Assembly: GCA_024684065.1 (NCBI GenBank)
Contig: JAIKXO010000258.1
Coordinates: 27,094 to 91,093, forward strand
DNA length: 64,000 nucleotides
DNA from: Lachnospiraceae bacterium
GTDB lineage: Bacteria; Bacillota_A; Clostridia; Lachnospirales; Lachnospiraceae
Direction: 5' to 3'
Below, one piece after another: positions 45,709-54,726 of the stretch. The notes under the pieces were generated by a model. The model was not told the DNA's origin, did no database searches, and saw only the letters and a program-made list of their open reading frames with translations. Made by a program: the position numbers and the translations under genes. Positions within the stretch are counted from its first letter, which is position 1, and each line of letters begins with the position of its first letter.

Positions 45709-47796
45709 TTATCTGACTTTCTGCCCGAGCAGTTTTGTCATACTTTTCAGTCCCAGTACGATAGTTGATGTGTTGTGAAGCAGTGCCGACAGTGAGGGCG
45801 ACAGTACTCCGAAAAGTCCCAGGATGATAAGAGTGCTGTTAAACCCTACTATTGTTCTGTAATTAAACCGTATCCTGTCCATCAGCGCATTACTTAAATC
45901 CCTGAGCATTACTATACTGTACAGATCTTCCGACGCAACTGTGATATCGGCGATCTGCCTTGCAATCTCAGCCCCGTCACTTATGGCTATTCCCGCATCT
46001 GATGCCGAAAGAGCCGGGGAATCATTGATCCCGTCGCCGATCATTATAACTTTATGCCCGGCTCTCTTCATATCCTCGACAAAACCGGCCTTATCTTCCG
46101 GAAGGACCTCGGCATGATATTCATCCACACCGACAAGCTCCGCTATTTTCTTTGCCGTGCGTTCGCTGTCTCCGGTCATCATCACAATATGCGATACTCC
46201 CTGCCCTCTCAAAGCGCTGACTGCTGCTTTTGCATCTTCCCGTATCGGATCCTCTATCAATATCACTGCAGCAAGCTTTCCGTCCTTTGCGTAGTACAGA
46301 TGGGAATAATCATCCGGCAATTCGTCAAACATCTCCTTTTTGCCTTCAGGTATTATCACTTTTTCATCCTCGAAAACAAAGTGGAAACTTCCTATCAGTG
46401 TGCGGCTTCCGTTTATATTCGATGATATCCCGTGCGCAACTACATATTCAACTTTCGCGTGAAGTTCCTCATGGGTGATCCCTGCATCTTCCGCCGCTTT
46501 TACAACGGCATTGGCGATCGAATGCGGAAAATGCTCTTCAAGACAAGCCGCTTCCCTCAGGAGCTCTTCCTTACTTTCACCGCTAAACGAGATTATATCT
46601 TTTACGGTAGGCTGTGCCTTCGTAAGGGTTCCCGTCTTGTCAAACACAATCACATCCGCTTCGGAAACCGCTTCAAGGAATCTGCCTCCCTTGACTGTTA
46701 CTCTTTCCTCGCCGGCCTCCCTGATGGCCGACAATACTGAGATAGGCATAGCCAGTTTCAATGCGCAGGAATAATCAACCATAAGAACGGATACCGTCTT
46801 CATGACATTCCTGCTTAAAAAAAATGTCAATGCGGCGCCAGCAAATGTATACGGAACCAGCTTATCCGCGAGACCCTCCGCCTTGCTCTCGAGCCCTGAT
46901 TTCAGTTTCTCCGATTCCTCGATCATACGGACAATCTTGTCATATCTTCCGCTGCCTCCAACTGCTGTCACCCTCACCGATATCTCGCCTTCTTCCACGA
47001 CAGTCCCGGCAAACACGCTTGCGCCTTCTTCTTTCTTTACCGGAATGGCTTCTCCTGTCATAGACGCCTGATTTATAAGAGCATCACCGCTTTTAACCAC
47101 TCCGTCAAACGGGATGATGTTGCCCATACGCACAACAACAATATCTCCCGTCTCGATCAGGTCTGCATCCGTCTGTATCTCCTGCCCGTTCTCTACCTTC
47201 CATACCCGGCTGATGTTCAGGGACATCTGCCTTGCAAGGTCGGTTGTGCATTTCTTATGTGTCCATTCCTCCAGTGTATCTCCAACATCAAGAAGGAACA
47301 TAACGGATGAAGCTGTCGGGCGATCCCCGACAAGTATTGAAGCTACGATCGCTACCGCATCAAGCAGCTCGACCTTCAGCCTTTTCTCCGGGATCGTCTT
47401 AAGTCCCCGCCAAACATAACGCACTGACTTTAAACACGTCAAAACATTTCTTATCGGCAGAGGCAGAAACAACTTCTTTGTGTAGTGCCATACCACGGAA
47501 GATACAATATTCCCGTAATACTGTGCATTCAGCTTTCTTGAAGAACTCTCATAATAGTTCTCGGGAACTGCTGTCTTTTCCGGATCATACTCTCTTATGA
47601 TCCTGACTATCTCATCCCGGCAGCATCTGTACCTGATCACGGCATCAGCCGTTCTTTCATATACTACAGCCTTTTCAACGCATTCAAAACCCTGGAGATA
47701 ATACTGAAGCGTATCAGCTTCCCTGAAGGAAAATCGCGGCCTGTCAAAATGGACGCGGATCCTCCCCGGAATGTCATGTTTGATAAACGCTTTCAT
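45709..47796 (-). CDS. Heavy-metal P-type ATPase (SC-type metal motif)
   Basis: P1B-type ATPase of 695 residues. An N-terminal ferredoxin-like region lacks CxxC. Helices frame the phosphorylation motif VFDKTGTL near residue 386 and the actuator TGEAIPV. The metal-site helix carries SCALKLAMP rather than CPC, as in some iron/manganese-type transporters next to feo genes. HP-like and TGDS, GDGINDSPAL hinge motifs are present. It is coupled to a DUF6110 gene and a DtxR-family gene, so iron or manganese export is the working hypothesis; zinc is also possible. Confidence 0.9.
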   Translation of the reverse strand: MKAFIKHDIPGRIRVHFDRPRFSFREADTLQYYLQGFECVEKAVVYERTADAVIRYRCCRDEIVRIIREYDPEKTAVPENYYESSSRKLNAQYYGNIVSSVVWHYTKKLFLPLPIRNVLTCLKSVRYVWRGLKTIPEKRLKVELLDAVAIVASILVGDRPTASSVMFLLDVGDTLEEWTHKKCTTDLARQMSLNISRVWKVENGQEIQTDADLIETGDIVVVRMGNIIPFDGVVKSGDALINQASMTGEAIPVKKEEGASVFAGTVVEEGEISVRVTAVGGSGRYDKIVRMIEESEKLKSGLESKAEGLADKLVPYTFAGAALTFFLSRNVMKTVSVLMVDYSCALKLAMPISVLSAIREAGEERVTVKGGRFLEAVSEADVIVFDKTGTLTKAQPTVKDIISFSGESKEELLREAACLEEHFPHSIANAVVKAAEDAGITHEELHAKVEYVVAHGISSNINGSRTLIGSFHFVFEDEKVIIPEGKKEMFDELPDDYSHLYYAKDGKLAAVILIEDPIREDAKAAVSALRGQGVSHIVMMTGDSERTAKKIAELVGVDEYHAEVLPEDKAGFVEDMKRAGHKVIMIGDGINDSPALSASDAGIAISDGAEIARQIADITVASEDLYSIVMLRDLSNALMDRIRFNYRTIVGFNSTLIILGLFGVLSPSLSALLHNTSTIVLGLKSMTKLLGQKVR

Positions 47797-47797
47797 C

Positions 47798-48040
47798 TCA
47801 GATCTCTTCCTCCTGAGCTTTTACAGCTCTTTCTTCATTGATATGTTTAGCGCCTTCATAAATATCAGTACAGTTCTCCTGAAGAACGGTTGCCTGGTCC
47901 ACCACAACATCCCTGGCTCTTAATACCGCTGCAGTGCAATGCGTGTAAACCTTTTTTGCATCTTTGCCTGACAGTATCTTTATTCCTGCTGTCCCAAACA
48001 ATATGCCTCCCGCAAAAATACCCAGTTTACTCCAACTCAC
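47798..48040 (-). CDS. DUF6110 family protein
   Basis: An 80-residue protein beginning MSWSKLGIFAGGILFGTAGIKIL, a Gly-rich hydrophobic segment, with a mostly helical remainder. The DUF6110 family is found beside P-type ATPases and feo genes. It overlaps the DtxR-family gene by 14 nt and lies 1 bp before the ATPase. Confidence 0.8.
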   Translation of the reverse strand: MSWSKLGIFAGGILFGTAGIKILSGKDAKKVYTHCTAAVLRARDVVVDQATVLQENCTDIYEGAKHINEERAVKAQEEEI

Positions 48041-48422
48041 TTCTGATCACTCCTTTCGTTTGTAATGATTGTATATACCTTTTTATCCCCGCATACGTCG
48101 AAGGACTCAGATAATGCCCTATCAAGTGTGCGTCTTCTTTCGCGGTCTTCTCATCCACATTTGCCACAGTCTTTAAAAAATCACTGAGCGTGGAATGCTT
48201 CTCGCAGATTTCCCTGGCTTCTTTTATTCCTTCCGGGGTAAGCTCGATCTCTCCGTTCTTCTTCATCCTGATAATGTTCTCCTTGCGAAGATTTGACATA
48301 GCAACCGAAACGCTGGCTTTTGAAAACGACATTTCCCTTGCAATGTCAACGGAACGAACACGTCCGAGCCTTTCTGTCAGAAGATATATGGTTTTGATAT
48401 AATCTTCCGCTGATTTGTTCAT
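48027..48422 (-). CDS. DtxR/MntR-family metal-dependent regulator
   Basis: Regulator of 131 residues with the N-terminal winged helix (EDYIKTIYLLTERLGRVRSV, then SFSKASVSVAMSNLRKE) and a C-terminal dimerisation/metal domain with EICEKHSTLSDFL and EDAHLIGHYLS. Members bind Fe(II) or Mn(II) and repress uptake genes. It sits in the middle of the iron cluster between the FeoC-like gene (adjacent stop/start) and DUF6110 and is the natural candidate for binding the TTAGC/GCTAA boxes. Confidence 0.92.
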   Translation of the reverse strand: MNKSAEDYIKTIYLLTERLGRVRSVDIAREMSFSKASVSVAMSNLRKENIIRMKKNGEIELTPEGIKEAREICEKHSTLSDFLKTVANVDEKTAKEDAHLIGHYLSPSTYAGIKRYIQSLQTKGVIRSELE

Positions 48423-48689
48423 TTACTGTACTACTTCCCACATCTCTCCCATATTCTTAAAGCCGCCGTCAGGCATACAGCCCTTACACGGCGCGGTACC
48501 GGAGTGCATCGCGCACTCCGGGCATTTATCCGCGCCACAGCTAAGGAAGGAGATTTTCCTGATGGCACCTATGTTTTCAAGATATTCAAGTTTTCTCTTT
48601 ATATCGTCTGTATCTGTTTTCAGTTCGGAAGCAAGAAGTTCGAGTGTCCTTGCGTGTCCGTCCTTTAACAATTCAAGAAGTTCTTCCAT
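48423..48689 (-). CDS. FeoC-like Cys-rich regulator
   Basis: Start set at 48689 (MEELLELLKDGHART), 5 bp after the FeoB stop. 88 residues: a winged-helix-like N-terminal half (LELLASELKTDTDDIKRKLEYLENIG) and a cysteine cluster CGADKCPECAMH...CKGC that could hold an Fe-S cluster. This is the architecture of FeoC-like proteins. The gene ends directly at the DtxR-family start. Confidence 0.82.
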   Translation of the reverse strand: MEELLELLKDGHARTLELLASELKTDTDDIKRKLEYLENIGAIRKISFLSCGADKCPECAMHSGTAPCKGCMPDGGFKNMGEMWEVVQ

Positions 48690-48694
48690 AACTG

Positions 48695-50710
48695 TTACCA
48701 GATGAGCATTCCTATATGGTAAGCCAGGAACGCAAGTACAAGTGAAACCACTGTGTAGTAGATAACGATCCTTGCGGTCCATTTCGCAGAATGCGTTTCC
48801 TGGAATGTCGCTGCAAGCGCGACCACGCAAGGCATATTAAATGTCATGGCAAATATGAACGCAAGTGCCTCCGGTTTTGTGACATTCGCCAGCAGAAGAC
48901 TGTTAAGATTTGAGGTGTCTGCACCACCTGCCATTGCCTGAGTAAATGCCGTTCCGTACGATCCGCCGCCGTATAGGGCACTTATTACGCCAACAGCTCC
49001 TTCCTTACCTACTGCCGATGCTATGTACGAAAGGAATAACTGCCAGGGGAGTCCGAAGAATTTAGTCACAGGTTCAATGGCGATACCAATCCGATAAAGC
49101 ACTCCTCCATTACCGGAAGGAGAATATGACAGGAGCCAGAAGATCCCGCATACAAGAAGTATCACTTTGGTGACCCTCACAAATGTCTCTTTTGTTCTCC
49201 CGAGAACATATCTGAAAAGCGCACCCCACTTTGGTTTATGATATGGGGGGAGTTCCATTATCATGCCATATCTGTCTTCTTTCTTAACAAGTTTCCCGCC
49301 AAACACCTTTGCAGTGATCCACATATGAACGAGCATCGTAAGGAGTATCGATACTATGACGCCAACGGCTCCCGGACCAAAGAATATCGCCGAAAGCATC
49401 GGGATCGTTGCCCATGCAGCTCCACACGGAACCGCCCATGCGAGTGCGATCGTAAGAACCTTCTGTCCCCAGTTATCAATTACTCTCGCACCGGCTGCGC
49501 CACCCATCGTGCATCCGAAGCTGACAAGGAACGGCATTACCGACTTGCCCTGAAGTCCGAGCTTGCCCATCGTATTATCAAATACATAGGATACGCGTGC
49601 CATTACACCGACTTCTTCAAGAAGACCAAATACAAGTGTTACTCCGAATACAAACCCGAGCATTTTGAAGATATATGAAAACGATTGGATTATGACATCA
49701 CCTGCGATAAGAATAATAAGCTCCGGGCAGCCGACCGAAGCCAGAGCGTTCATCACGGGAGCCTTAAGCGCAAGTATAGCCTCACCGACACCCATTAACG
49801 GCAAAGCCGGAATGAACGATGCTATGAGTCCGAGTAAAACGGTCAGTATTACCGCCGCCTTGCCCCATGTTTTACTCGTATATATCCTGTCAGGTCTGCT
49901 AAGGGACACCTTCTTTTCTTTTGTCTCTATTGCTCCGCCGAGCAGCTCATCTATCCATTTGAATTTGCACCCCCCGGTAGCTACTGCCCCGTTCGTGTTC
50001 TTTCTTGCTTCTTCAATCCTGCCAAACGCCTCAGCGCCAAGAGAATTCCTAAGTTTCGCAAGAACGACCTCATCATTCTCAAGCACCTTCACCGCAAGCC
50101 ACATGGGCGAATAACCCTCAATGGCATTTTCCGGTATCAGCTCGCATATATCCTGATATCCTTTTACACTCTCATACTGTTTCGCAAGATCATCTATATT
50201 TATCTTCGCGTTTTTCGAAAGGGCTTTTTCCAGCGTTTTATAGAATGTGTCATATGATTTTATATCCGTTGCGGAAAAAGGCACGACCGGGATCCCAAGT
50301 TTTTCCTCTATCGCTGACGCATCAATCCTCTTACCCTGATCGCTTGCAACATCTGCCATGTTGAGCAGAAGAAAACACGGAACATCGATACCTGCATAAT
50401 CAGCCAGCATGAAAAGGCTTCTCTGCAGCTGAGAACTGTCTGCAAGGATACATACTACATCCGCTTTGCCTGACGCTATAAAATCCCTCGTGATCACTTC
50501 CTCGTCCGAATTAGCTGACAAACTGTAAGATCCCGGAAGGTCTGCAACCATGTATTCCTTTCCGCCATATGAGAAGCTTCCCTCCTTTTTCTCAACCGTT
50601 TTGCCGGGCCAGTTTCCCACATGCTGACGAAGTCCGGTCAGAGCATTAAAAAGTGTGGATTTTCCGGAGTTGGGTTGTCCGAGAAGAGCGATAGTTGCCG
50701 ATGCGCTCAT
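48695..50710 (-). CDS. feoB: Ferrous iron transporter FeoB (shorter paralogue)
   Basis: FeoB of 671 residues: G1 GQPNSGKST, G2/G3 DLPGSYSL, G4 NMAD, then a transmembrane region with two Gate-like repeats. It takes up Fe(II). Start overlaps the FeoA stop as ATGA. The N-terminal GTPase and membrane halves are complete. The paralogue at 51670 is longer and has an extra acidic insertion. Confidence 0.95.
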   Translation of the reverse strand: MSASATIALLGQPNSGKSTLFNALTGLRQHVGNWPGKTVEKKEGSFSYGGKEYMVADLPGSYSLSANSDEEVITRDFIASGKADVVCILADSSQLQRSLFMLADYAGIDVPCFLLLNMADVASDQGKRIDASAIEEKLGIPVVPFSATDIKSYDTFYKTLEKALSKNAKINIDDLAKQYESVKGYQDICELIPENAIEGYSPMWLAVKVLENDEVVLAKLRNSLGAEAFGRIEEARKNTNGAVATGGCKFKWIDELLGGAIETKEKKVSLSRPDRIYTSKTWGKAAVILTVLLGLIASFIPALPLMGVGEAILALKAPVMNALASVGCPELIILIAGDVIIQSFSYIFKMLGFVFGVTLVFGLLEEVGVMARVSYVFDNTMGKLGLQGKSVMPFLVSFGCTMGGAAGARVIDNWGQKVLTIALAWAVPCGAAWATIPMLSAIFFGPGAVGVIVSILLTMLVHMWITAKVFGGKLVKKEDRYGMIMELPPYHKPKWGALFRYVLGRTKETFVRVTKVILLVCGIFWLLSYSPSGNGGVLYRIGIAIEPVTKFFGLPWQLFLSYIASAVGKEGAVGVISALYGGGSYGTAFTQAMAGGADTSNLNSLLLANVTKPEALAFIFAMTFNMPCVVALAATFQETHSAKWTARIVIYYTVVSLVLAFLAYHIGMLIW

Positions 50711-50934
50711 GCCGTCACCTCCTCGACCATGATGCCTTTACATTCATTTCTGTTAAGTGCGATCATCGTATCCCTCGAATATACAAGAACCGGCCTGTTT
50801 TTATCGTTCTTTATGACCTTCACCTTACATCCGGGTGTAAGACCGATCGACGTGATACGGCTTATAAACCGCGTGTCGCCATGGATCCCGCTAACAAGCG
50901 CCTCTCTGTTTTCCTTTACTTCACTGAGACTCAT
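50707..50934 (-). CDS. feoA: FeoA domain protein
   Basis: 75-residue SH3-like FeoA protein from 50934 (MSLSEVKENR; AGGAGG 7 bases ahead) that supports FeoB. The sequence has GDTRFISRITSIGLTPGCKV and a C-terminal MVEEV. A TTAGC/GCTAA palindrome lies 36 bp upstream of its start. It is coupled to FeoB (671 residues). Confidence 0.92.
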   Translation of the reverse strand: MSLSEVKENREALVSGIHGDTRFISRITSIGLTPGCKVKVIKNDKNRPVLVYSRDTMIALNRNECKGIMVEEVTA

Positions 50935-50969
50935 CTGTTTTCCTCCTGATATGTTCCGCAATAGTTTCG

Positions 50970-50988
50970 GGTTAGCCGTCGCTAATCC
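50970..50988 (-). promoter_or_regulatory. TTAGC/GCTAA palindrome upstream of feoA-feoB
   Basis: GGTTAGC (50970-50976), spacer CGTC, GCTAATCC (50981-50988). Same type as the boxes in the 54.6 kb promoter. It probably binds the DtxR-family regulator. Confidence 0.7.
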
Positions 50989-51003
50989 GTGCACAAAAAT
51001 ATA

Positions 51004-51369
51004 TCATTTAACATCAACCAATGTATAAGACGTCCCCTTAAGTAACTGCAAAAAATCATCCGTGCTCATAACTCTTTTGGAAAGCACTTTCACCTCTTTG
51101 CTGCCAAGGTCGGCCTTCGCCCACAATTCTCCTTCGGAATTCAGGGCATTTTCAACCTTCCTCACACATCCGCTGCACACCATCCCTTCGATCCTCAGTT
51201 TGTATGTAAAAGGATAGTTTGCTTTATTTCGGTCCTTAACCCGGATCTTTTTATCCGGTGCGCTTCCGGAAGAGCAACACGAACCTCCGTATCTGACGGT
51301 ACGCCAAATGCGCCTTGCGCCCAAGCAAATAAGCACTATCAGCACTGATATGATTATGACATTTGCCAT
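51004..51369 (-). CDS. Membrane-anchored heavy-metal-associated (HMA) domain protein
   Basis: 121 residues. One N-terminal helix (about 3-20), a Cys pair SCCSS, a basic linker and an HMA domain with GMVCSGCV near residue 63. Such proteins bind soft metals through the two Cys. It lies 70 bp upstream of the feoA at 50934 and may help iron or copper handling. Confidence 0.8.
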   Translation of the reverse strand: MANVIIISVLIVLICLGARRIWRTVRYGGSCCSSGSAPDKKIRVKDRNKANYPFTYKLRIEGMVCSGCVRKVENALNSEGELWAKADLGSKEVKVLSKRVMSTDDFLQLLKGTSYTLVDVK

Positions 51370-51428
51370 GTTTTTTCCTTCCGTTTACCTTTCACTGGTC
51401 TGCCTGTAAGGTGCAGATATGAGTAAAT

Positions 51429-51510
51429 GATTCGGTCAGACAAGCTGACCGAATCGACACAAACTATAGTTTGTGCCTAAGCACACAATTTGCTTCGCAA
51501 ATTGGTGCAC
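51429..51510 (-). repeat. Three-hairpin module, reverse orientation
   Basis: Plus-strand hairpins: GATTCGGTCAG/CTGACCGAATC (51429-51455), CACAAAC/GTTTGTG (51458-51475) and CAATTTGC-ttc-GCAAATTG (51486-51504). Reverse-complemented, it is nearly identical to 10415-10490, with base changes that keep the pairing. It overlaps the 3' end of the Cys-rich gene. Confidence 0.9.
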
Positions 51511-51655
51511 GCATGCATGATGCGCAGTTACCTCCGCAGGCCCGCTTTCCCATCTTCTTATCTCTTATCATGCTTCGTATTATCGCTGTGACAAGAGCGA
51601 TGAGAACTATGGATATAAGTATTGTTCCCAGGTTTTCTGTTAACCAGATAATCAT
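51464..51655 (-). CDS. FeoB-associated Cys-rich membrane protein, altered C-terminus
   Basis: 63 residues: a helix (about 4-27) then RDKKMGKRACGGNCASCM, the mark of FeoB-associated Cys-rich proteins. The final about 15 residues (RAPICEANCVLRHKL) are encoded by the palindromic module at 51464-51510. They replace the normal end, so the repeat was inserted at the 3' end of the gene. It lies 14 bp after feoB. Confidence 0.82.
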   Translation of the reverse strand: MIIWLTENLGTILISIVLIALVTAIIRSMIRDKKMGKRACGGNCASCMRAPICEANCVLRHKL

Positions 51656-51669
51656 CTGAATGTCCTTTC

Positions 51670-54075
51670 CTACCTTGTCGCACTTGCTATCTCGAGCTTA
51701 TCTGCTTCCCTGTACTTCTTGAAAAACAGCATATATACCATTCCGGCAAGAGCAGCGATCGCAAGTATCAATCCCAAAATGTTAGTATTACCCGTTAATG
51801 CCCATCCGAACTGAGTTATCATGAATGCTATCACGTAAGCAAAACCGCACTGATATCCTATTGCAAACCATGTCCACTTAGGATTGTTCATCTCTCGCTT
51901 TATAGCGCCGATCGCTGCAAAACAAGGTGCGCAGAGCAGATTGAATACCAGAAACGAGAACCCTGTGATACCTGTAAAGGCCTGAGCAAGTGCCTGCCAT
52001 GCCGTGAGTTCTCCGCCTCCGTAAAGGATACCCATTGTTCCGACGATATTCTCTTTGGCCACAAGTCCCGTGATCGATGCAACGGCCGCCTGCCAGTTGC
52101 CCCATCCGAGAGGAGCGAATATCCATGCGATGCAGTTACCGATCTTTGCAAGGATCGACATTTCAAGCTCGTCCTCCGCAAGCATACGGAATCCCTCTGC
52201 AGTGAATCCGAAGAACGATGTGAACCATACAACTATGGTTGAAAGCAGGATGATAGTACCTGCCTTCTTGATAAACGACCAGCCTCTCTCCCACATGGAT
52301 CTGAGTACATTGCCGGGTGTCGGCATATGATATGCCGGAAGCTCCATAACAAACGGTGCAGGATCTCCCGCAAACATCTTCGTCTTCTTAAGCATAATAC
52401 CGGAGATGACAATAGCCGCCATACCGATGAAGTAAGCCGATGTCGATACCCACGCGGACCCTCCGAATATCGCACCTGCGATCATTGCGATAAAAGGTAC
52501 TTTTGCACCGCAGGGGATAAATGTTGTCGTCATTATCGTCATACGTCTGTCACGCTCATTTTCAATGGTTCTTGATGCCATGACGCCGGGAACTCCGCAG
52601 CCCACTCCGATGAGCATGGGAATAAATGATTTACCGGAAAGACCGAACTTTCTGAACACCCTGTCAAGAACGAACGCTATACGCGCCATATAACCACACG
52701 CCTCAAGGAATGCGAGCATAAGGAAGAGGACGAGCATCTGCGGAACGAATCCGAGTACTGCTCCAACACCGGCTACAATACCATCAAGGATCAAACCTTT
52801 CAGCCAGTCAGCCGTGCCTGCTGCATCAAGCCCCGACTCAACCATTGCCGGTATACCTGGTATCCATGTTCCGTAATCAGCAGGATCCGGTTCATCGCCG
52901 ATCTCTGCGAGTGTCTTTACAGCTTCATCATAATCTTCGATGCTTGCGGTTTCCTCGCTGATCTCTAGCGTTTCCTCATCTTCAACCTCGTATGCGAATT
53001 CACCTGCAGGAGCGCTTCCATTTTCTTCAACATAAGCATCATATCCGTCCACGATCGCGGATGCCTCGGCATAGCTTTCCGAAACCTCACCGTATCCTCC
53101 GTCCATTCCGAACAGATGGAACCCGTCGCCGAACAGACCGTCGTTTGCCCAGTCTGTTGCGGGCGCGCCGACCGCGACCATGGCGATCCAGTATACAAGA
53201 AACATAACTGCCGCAAAGATCGGTAGGCCGAGCCATCTGTTTGTAACGACCTTATCTATTTTGTCGGAAGTGCTGAGGGCTCCCGCATTCATCTTTTTAT
53301 AGCTGGATTTTATGACTTCGGCGATATAAACATAACGTTCATTGGTGATGATGCTTTCCGAGTCATCGTCAAGTTCTTTTTCCGCCGCCACTATGTCATT
53401 TTCGATATGCGCCATTTTGTCAGCCGGTATCTTCATCTGATCAAGGACTTTATCATCTCGCTCAAATATCTTGATCGCATACCATCTCTGCCGCTCCTCC
53501 GGCATATCATGAACGACCGCTTCTTCGATATGTGCGATCGCATGCTCAACAGGGCCTGAGAATGTATGCTGCGGAACAGTCTTTCCGTTCTTTGCAGCCT
53601 TGATCGCTTCTTCGGCTGCTTCCATAGTCCCGTCACCCTTCAATGCGGAAATATCAACGACCTTACATCCGAGATGACGTGACAACTCCCCGATGTTGAT
53701 CTGGTCGCCATTCTTCTTTACGATATCCATCATGTTGACCGCAACAACGACCGGGATACCGAGTTCCGTAAGCTGTGTCGTAAGATACAGGTTTCTCTCC
53801 AGGTTCGTTCCGTCTATTATGTTTAAGATGGCGTCAGGGCGCTCATTTATCAGATAATTCCTGGCAACCACTTCTTCAAGGGTATATGGGGAAAGGGAAT
53901 AAATACCCGGCAGATCGGTGATCGTAACATCATTGTGCTTCTTCAGATTTCCTTCCTTCTTTTCAACCGTAACACCCGGCCAGTTACCCACAAACTGGTT
54001 GGAGCCGGTAAGTGCATTGAACAGTGTTGTCTTTCCGCTGTTTGGGTTTCCCGCTAACGCAATTGTTATACTCAT
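51670..54075 (-). CDS. feoB: Ferrous iron transporter FeoB (longer paralogue)
   Basis: FeoB of 801 residues: G1 GNPNSGKTT, G3 DLPGIYSLSPYT, G4 NMMD, G5-type SALKGDG, then the membrane domain. Between helices (about residues 320-430) there is an acidic insertion (EETASIEDYDEAVK, EIGDEPDPADYG) probably in an extracytoplasmic loop. It starts 2 bp after a FeoA gene and is the main pump of the cluster. Confidence 0.95.
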   Translation of the reverse strand: MSITIALAGNPNSGKTTLFNALTGSNQFVGNWPGVTVEKKEGNLKKHNDVTITDLPGIYSLSPYTLEEVVARNYLINERPDAILNIIDGTNLERNLYLTTQLTELGIPVVVAVNMMDIVKKNGDQINIGELSRHLGCKVVDISALKGDGTMEAAEEAIKAAKNGKTVPQHTFSGPVEHAIAHIEEAVVHDMPEERQRWYAIKIFERDDKVLDQMKIPADKMAHIENDIVAAEKELDDDSESIITNERYVYIAEVIKSSYKKMNAGALSTSDKIDKVVTNRWLGLPIFAAVMFLVYWIAMVAVGAPATDWANDGLFGDGFHLFGMDGGYGEVSESYAEASAIVDGYDAYVEENGSAPAGEFAYEVEDEETLEISEETASIEDYDEAVKTLAEIGDEPDPADYGTWIPGIPAMVESGLDAAGTADWLKGLILDGIVAGVGAVLGFVPQMLVLFLMLAFLEACGYMARIAFVLDRVFRKFGLSGKSFIPMLIGVGCGVPGVMASRTIENERDRRMTIMTTTFIPCGAKVPFIAMIAGAIFGGSAWVSTSAYFIGMAAIVISGIMLKKTKMFAGDPAPFVMELPAYHMPTPGNVLRSMWERGWSFIKKAGTIILLSTIVVWFTSFFGFTAEGFRMLAEDELEMSILAKIGNCIAWIFAPLGWGNWQAAVASITGLVAKENIVGTMGILYGGGELTAWQALAQAFTGITGFSFLVFNLLCAPCFAAIGAIKREMNNPKWTWFAIGYQCGFAYVIAFMITQFGWALTGNTNILGLILAIAALAGMVYMLFFKKYREADKLEIASATR

Positions 54076-54077
54076 CT

Positions 54078-54305
54078 TTATGCCTCCTCAACCTCGATCA
54101 TCTCTGCATCCGCTTTACGAAGCGACAACTCGTAGTTTCTGACCGTCACCTCGATCGGATCGCCCAACGGTGCAACCTTCCTCACATAAACAGAGGTATT
54201 CTTTGTTATCCCCATGTCCATGATCCTGCGTTTAACCGCTCCTTCGCCGTGAAGTTTTACAACAGTTACTGTTTCTCCGATCTTCACATCCCGTAGTGTT
54301 TTCAC
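54078..54305 (-). CDS. feoA: FeoA domain protein
   Basis: 75 residues, SH3-like: MKTLRDVKIGETVTVVKLHG, IMDMGITKNTSVYVRKV and C-terminal MIEVEEA. It lies 2 bp ahead of FeoB (801 residues) and 26 bp after another FeoA gene. Confidence 0.93.
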   Translation of the reverse strand: MKTLRDVKIGETVTVVKLHGEGAVKRRIMDMGITKNTSVYVRKVAPLGDPIEVTVRNYELSLRKADAEMIEVEEA

Positions 54306-54331
54306 CTTTCATCCTCCTCTTCCTGTTGAAC

Positions 54332-54544
54332 CTATATCATTATTTTTTTTGCAAGTTCATCACTTAATGCCACCCTGCTTTCCTTGACCTTCACTATAAG
54401 GTTTTCTCCGAGTGTGCTTACAACGCTGGCCTCTCCTCCGACTACAAATCCGAGATTCTCGAGATGTTTCCTAACCTCCGGACTTCCTCCGATCTTTCTT
54501 ATGATCTGAGGTTTACCTGTTTCCGCATATACCAACGGTATCAT
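54332..54544 (-). CDS. feoA: FeoA domain protein (first gene of the operon)
   Basis: About 70 residues from 54544 (MIPLVYAETG, with GGGAGGG upstream). KHLENLGFVVGGEASVVS and VKESRVALSDELAKKI are FeoA features. It is the first gene behind the promoter at 54654. Confidence 0.9.
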   Translation of the reverse strand: MIPLVYAETGKPQIIRKIGGSPEVRKHLENLGFVVGGEASVVSTLGENLIVKVKESRVALSDELAKKIMI

Positions 54545-54570
54545 ACATACCCTCCCATAAACCATTCTTT

Positions 54571-54659
54571 GATTAGCGCCTGCTAATCATTGGGTAAAAA
54601 ATAAAGGTTAGCCGACCCTAACCATGTACAAGTATAATTAGCTTACGCTAATATGTCAA
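54571..54659 (-). promoter_or_regulatory. feo promoter with three iron-box-like palindromes
   Basis: On the minus strand TTGACA (54654-54659), 17-bp spacer, TATACT (54631-54636). A box ATTAGC-N4-GCTAAT fills the spacer (54637-54652). Two more lie downstream: GGTTAG/CTAACC (54606-54623) and GATTAGC-gcct-GCTAATC (54571-54588). Such boxes fit DtxR-family repression under iron-replete conditions. Confidence 0.8.
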
Positions 54660-54726
54660 GCGGTTTTTTCTTATCCCCGTTGTATATCTTTGTTTTTGGA
54701 GTAAGCTAGTGCTAATAGAGATAATA

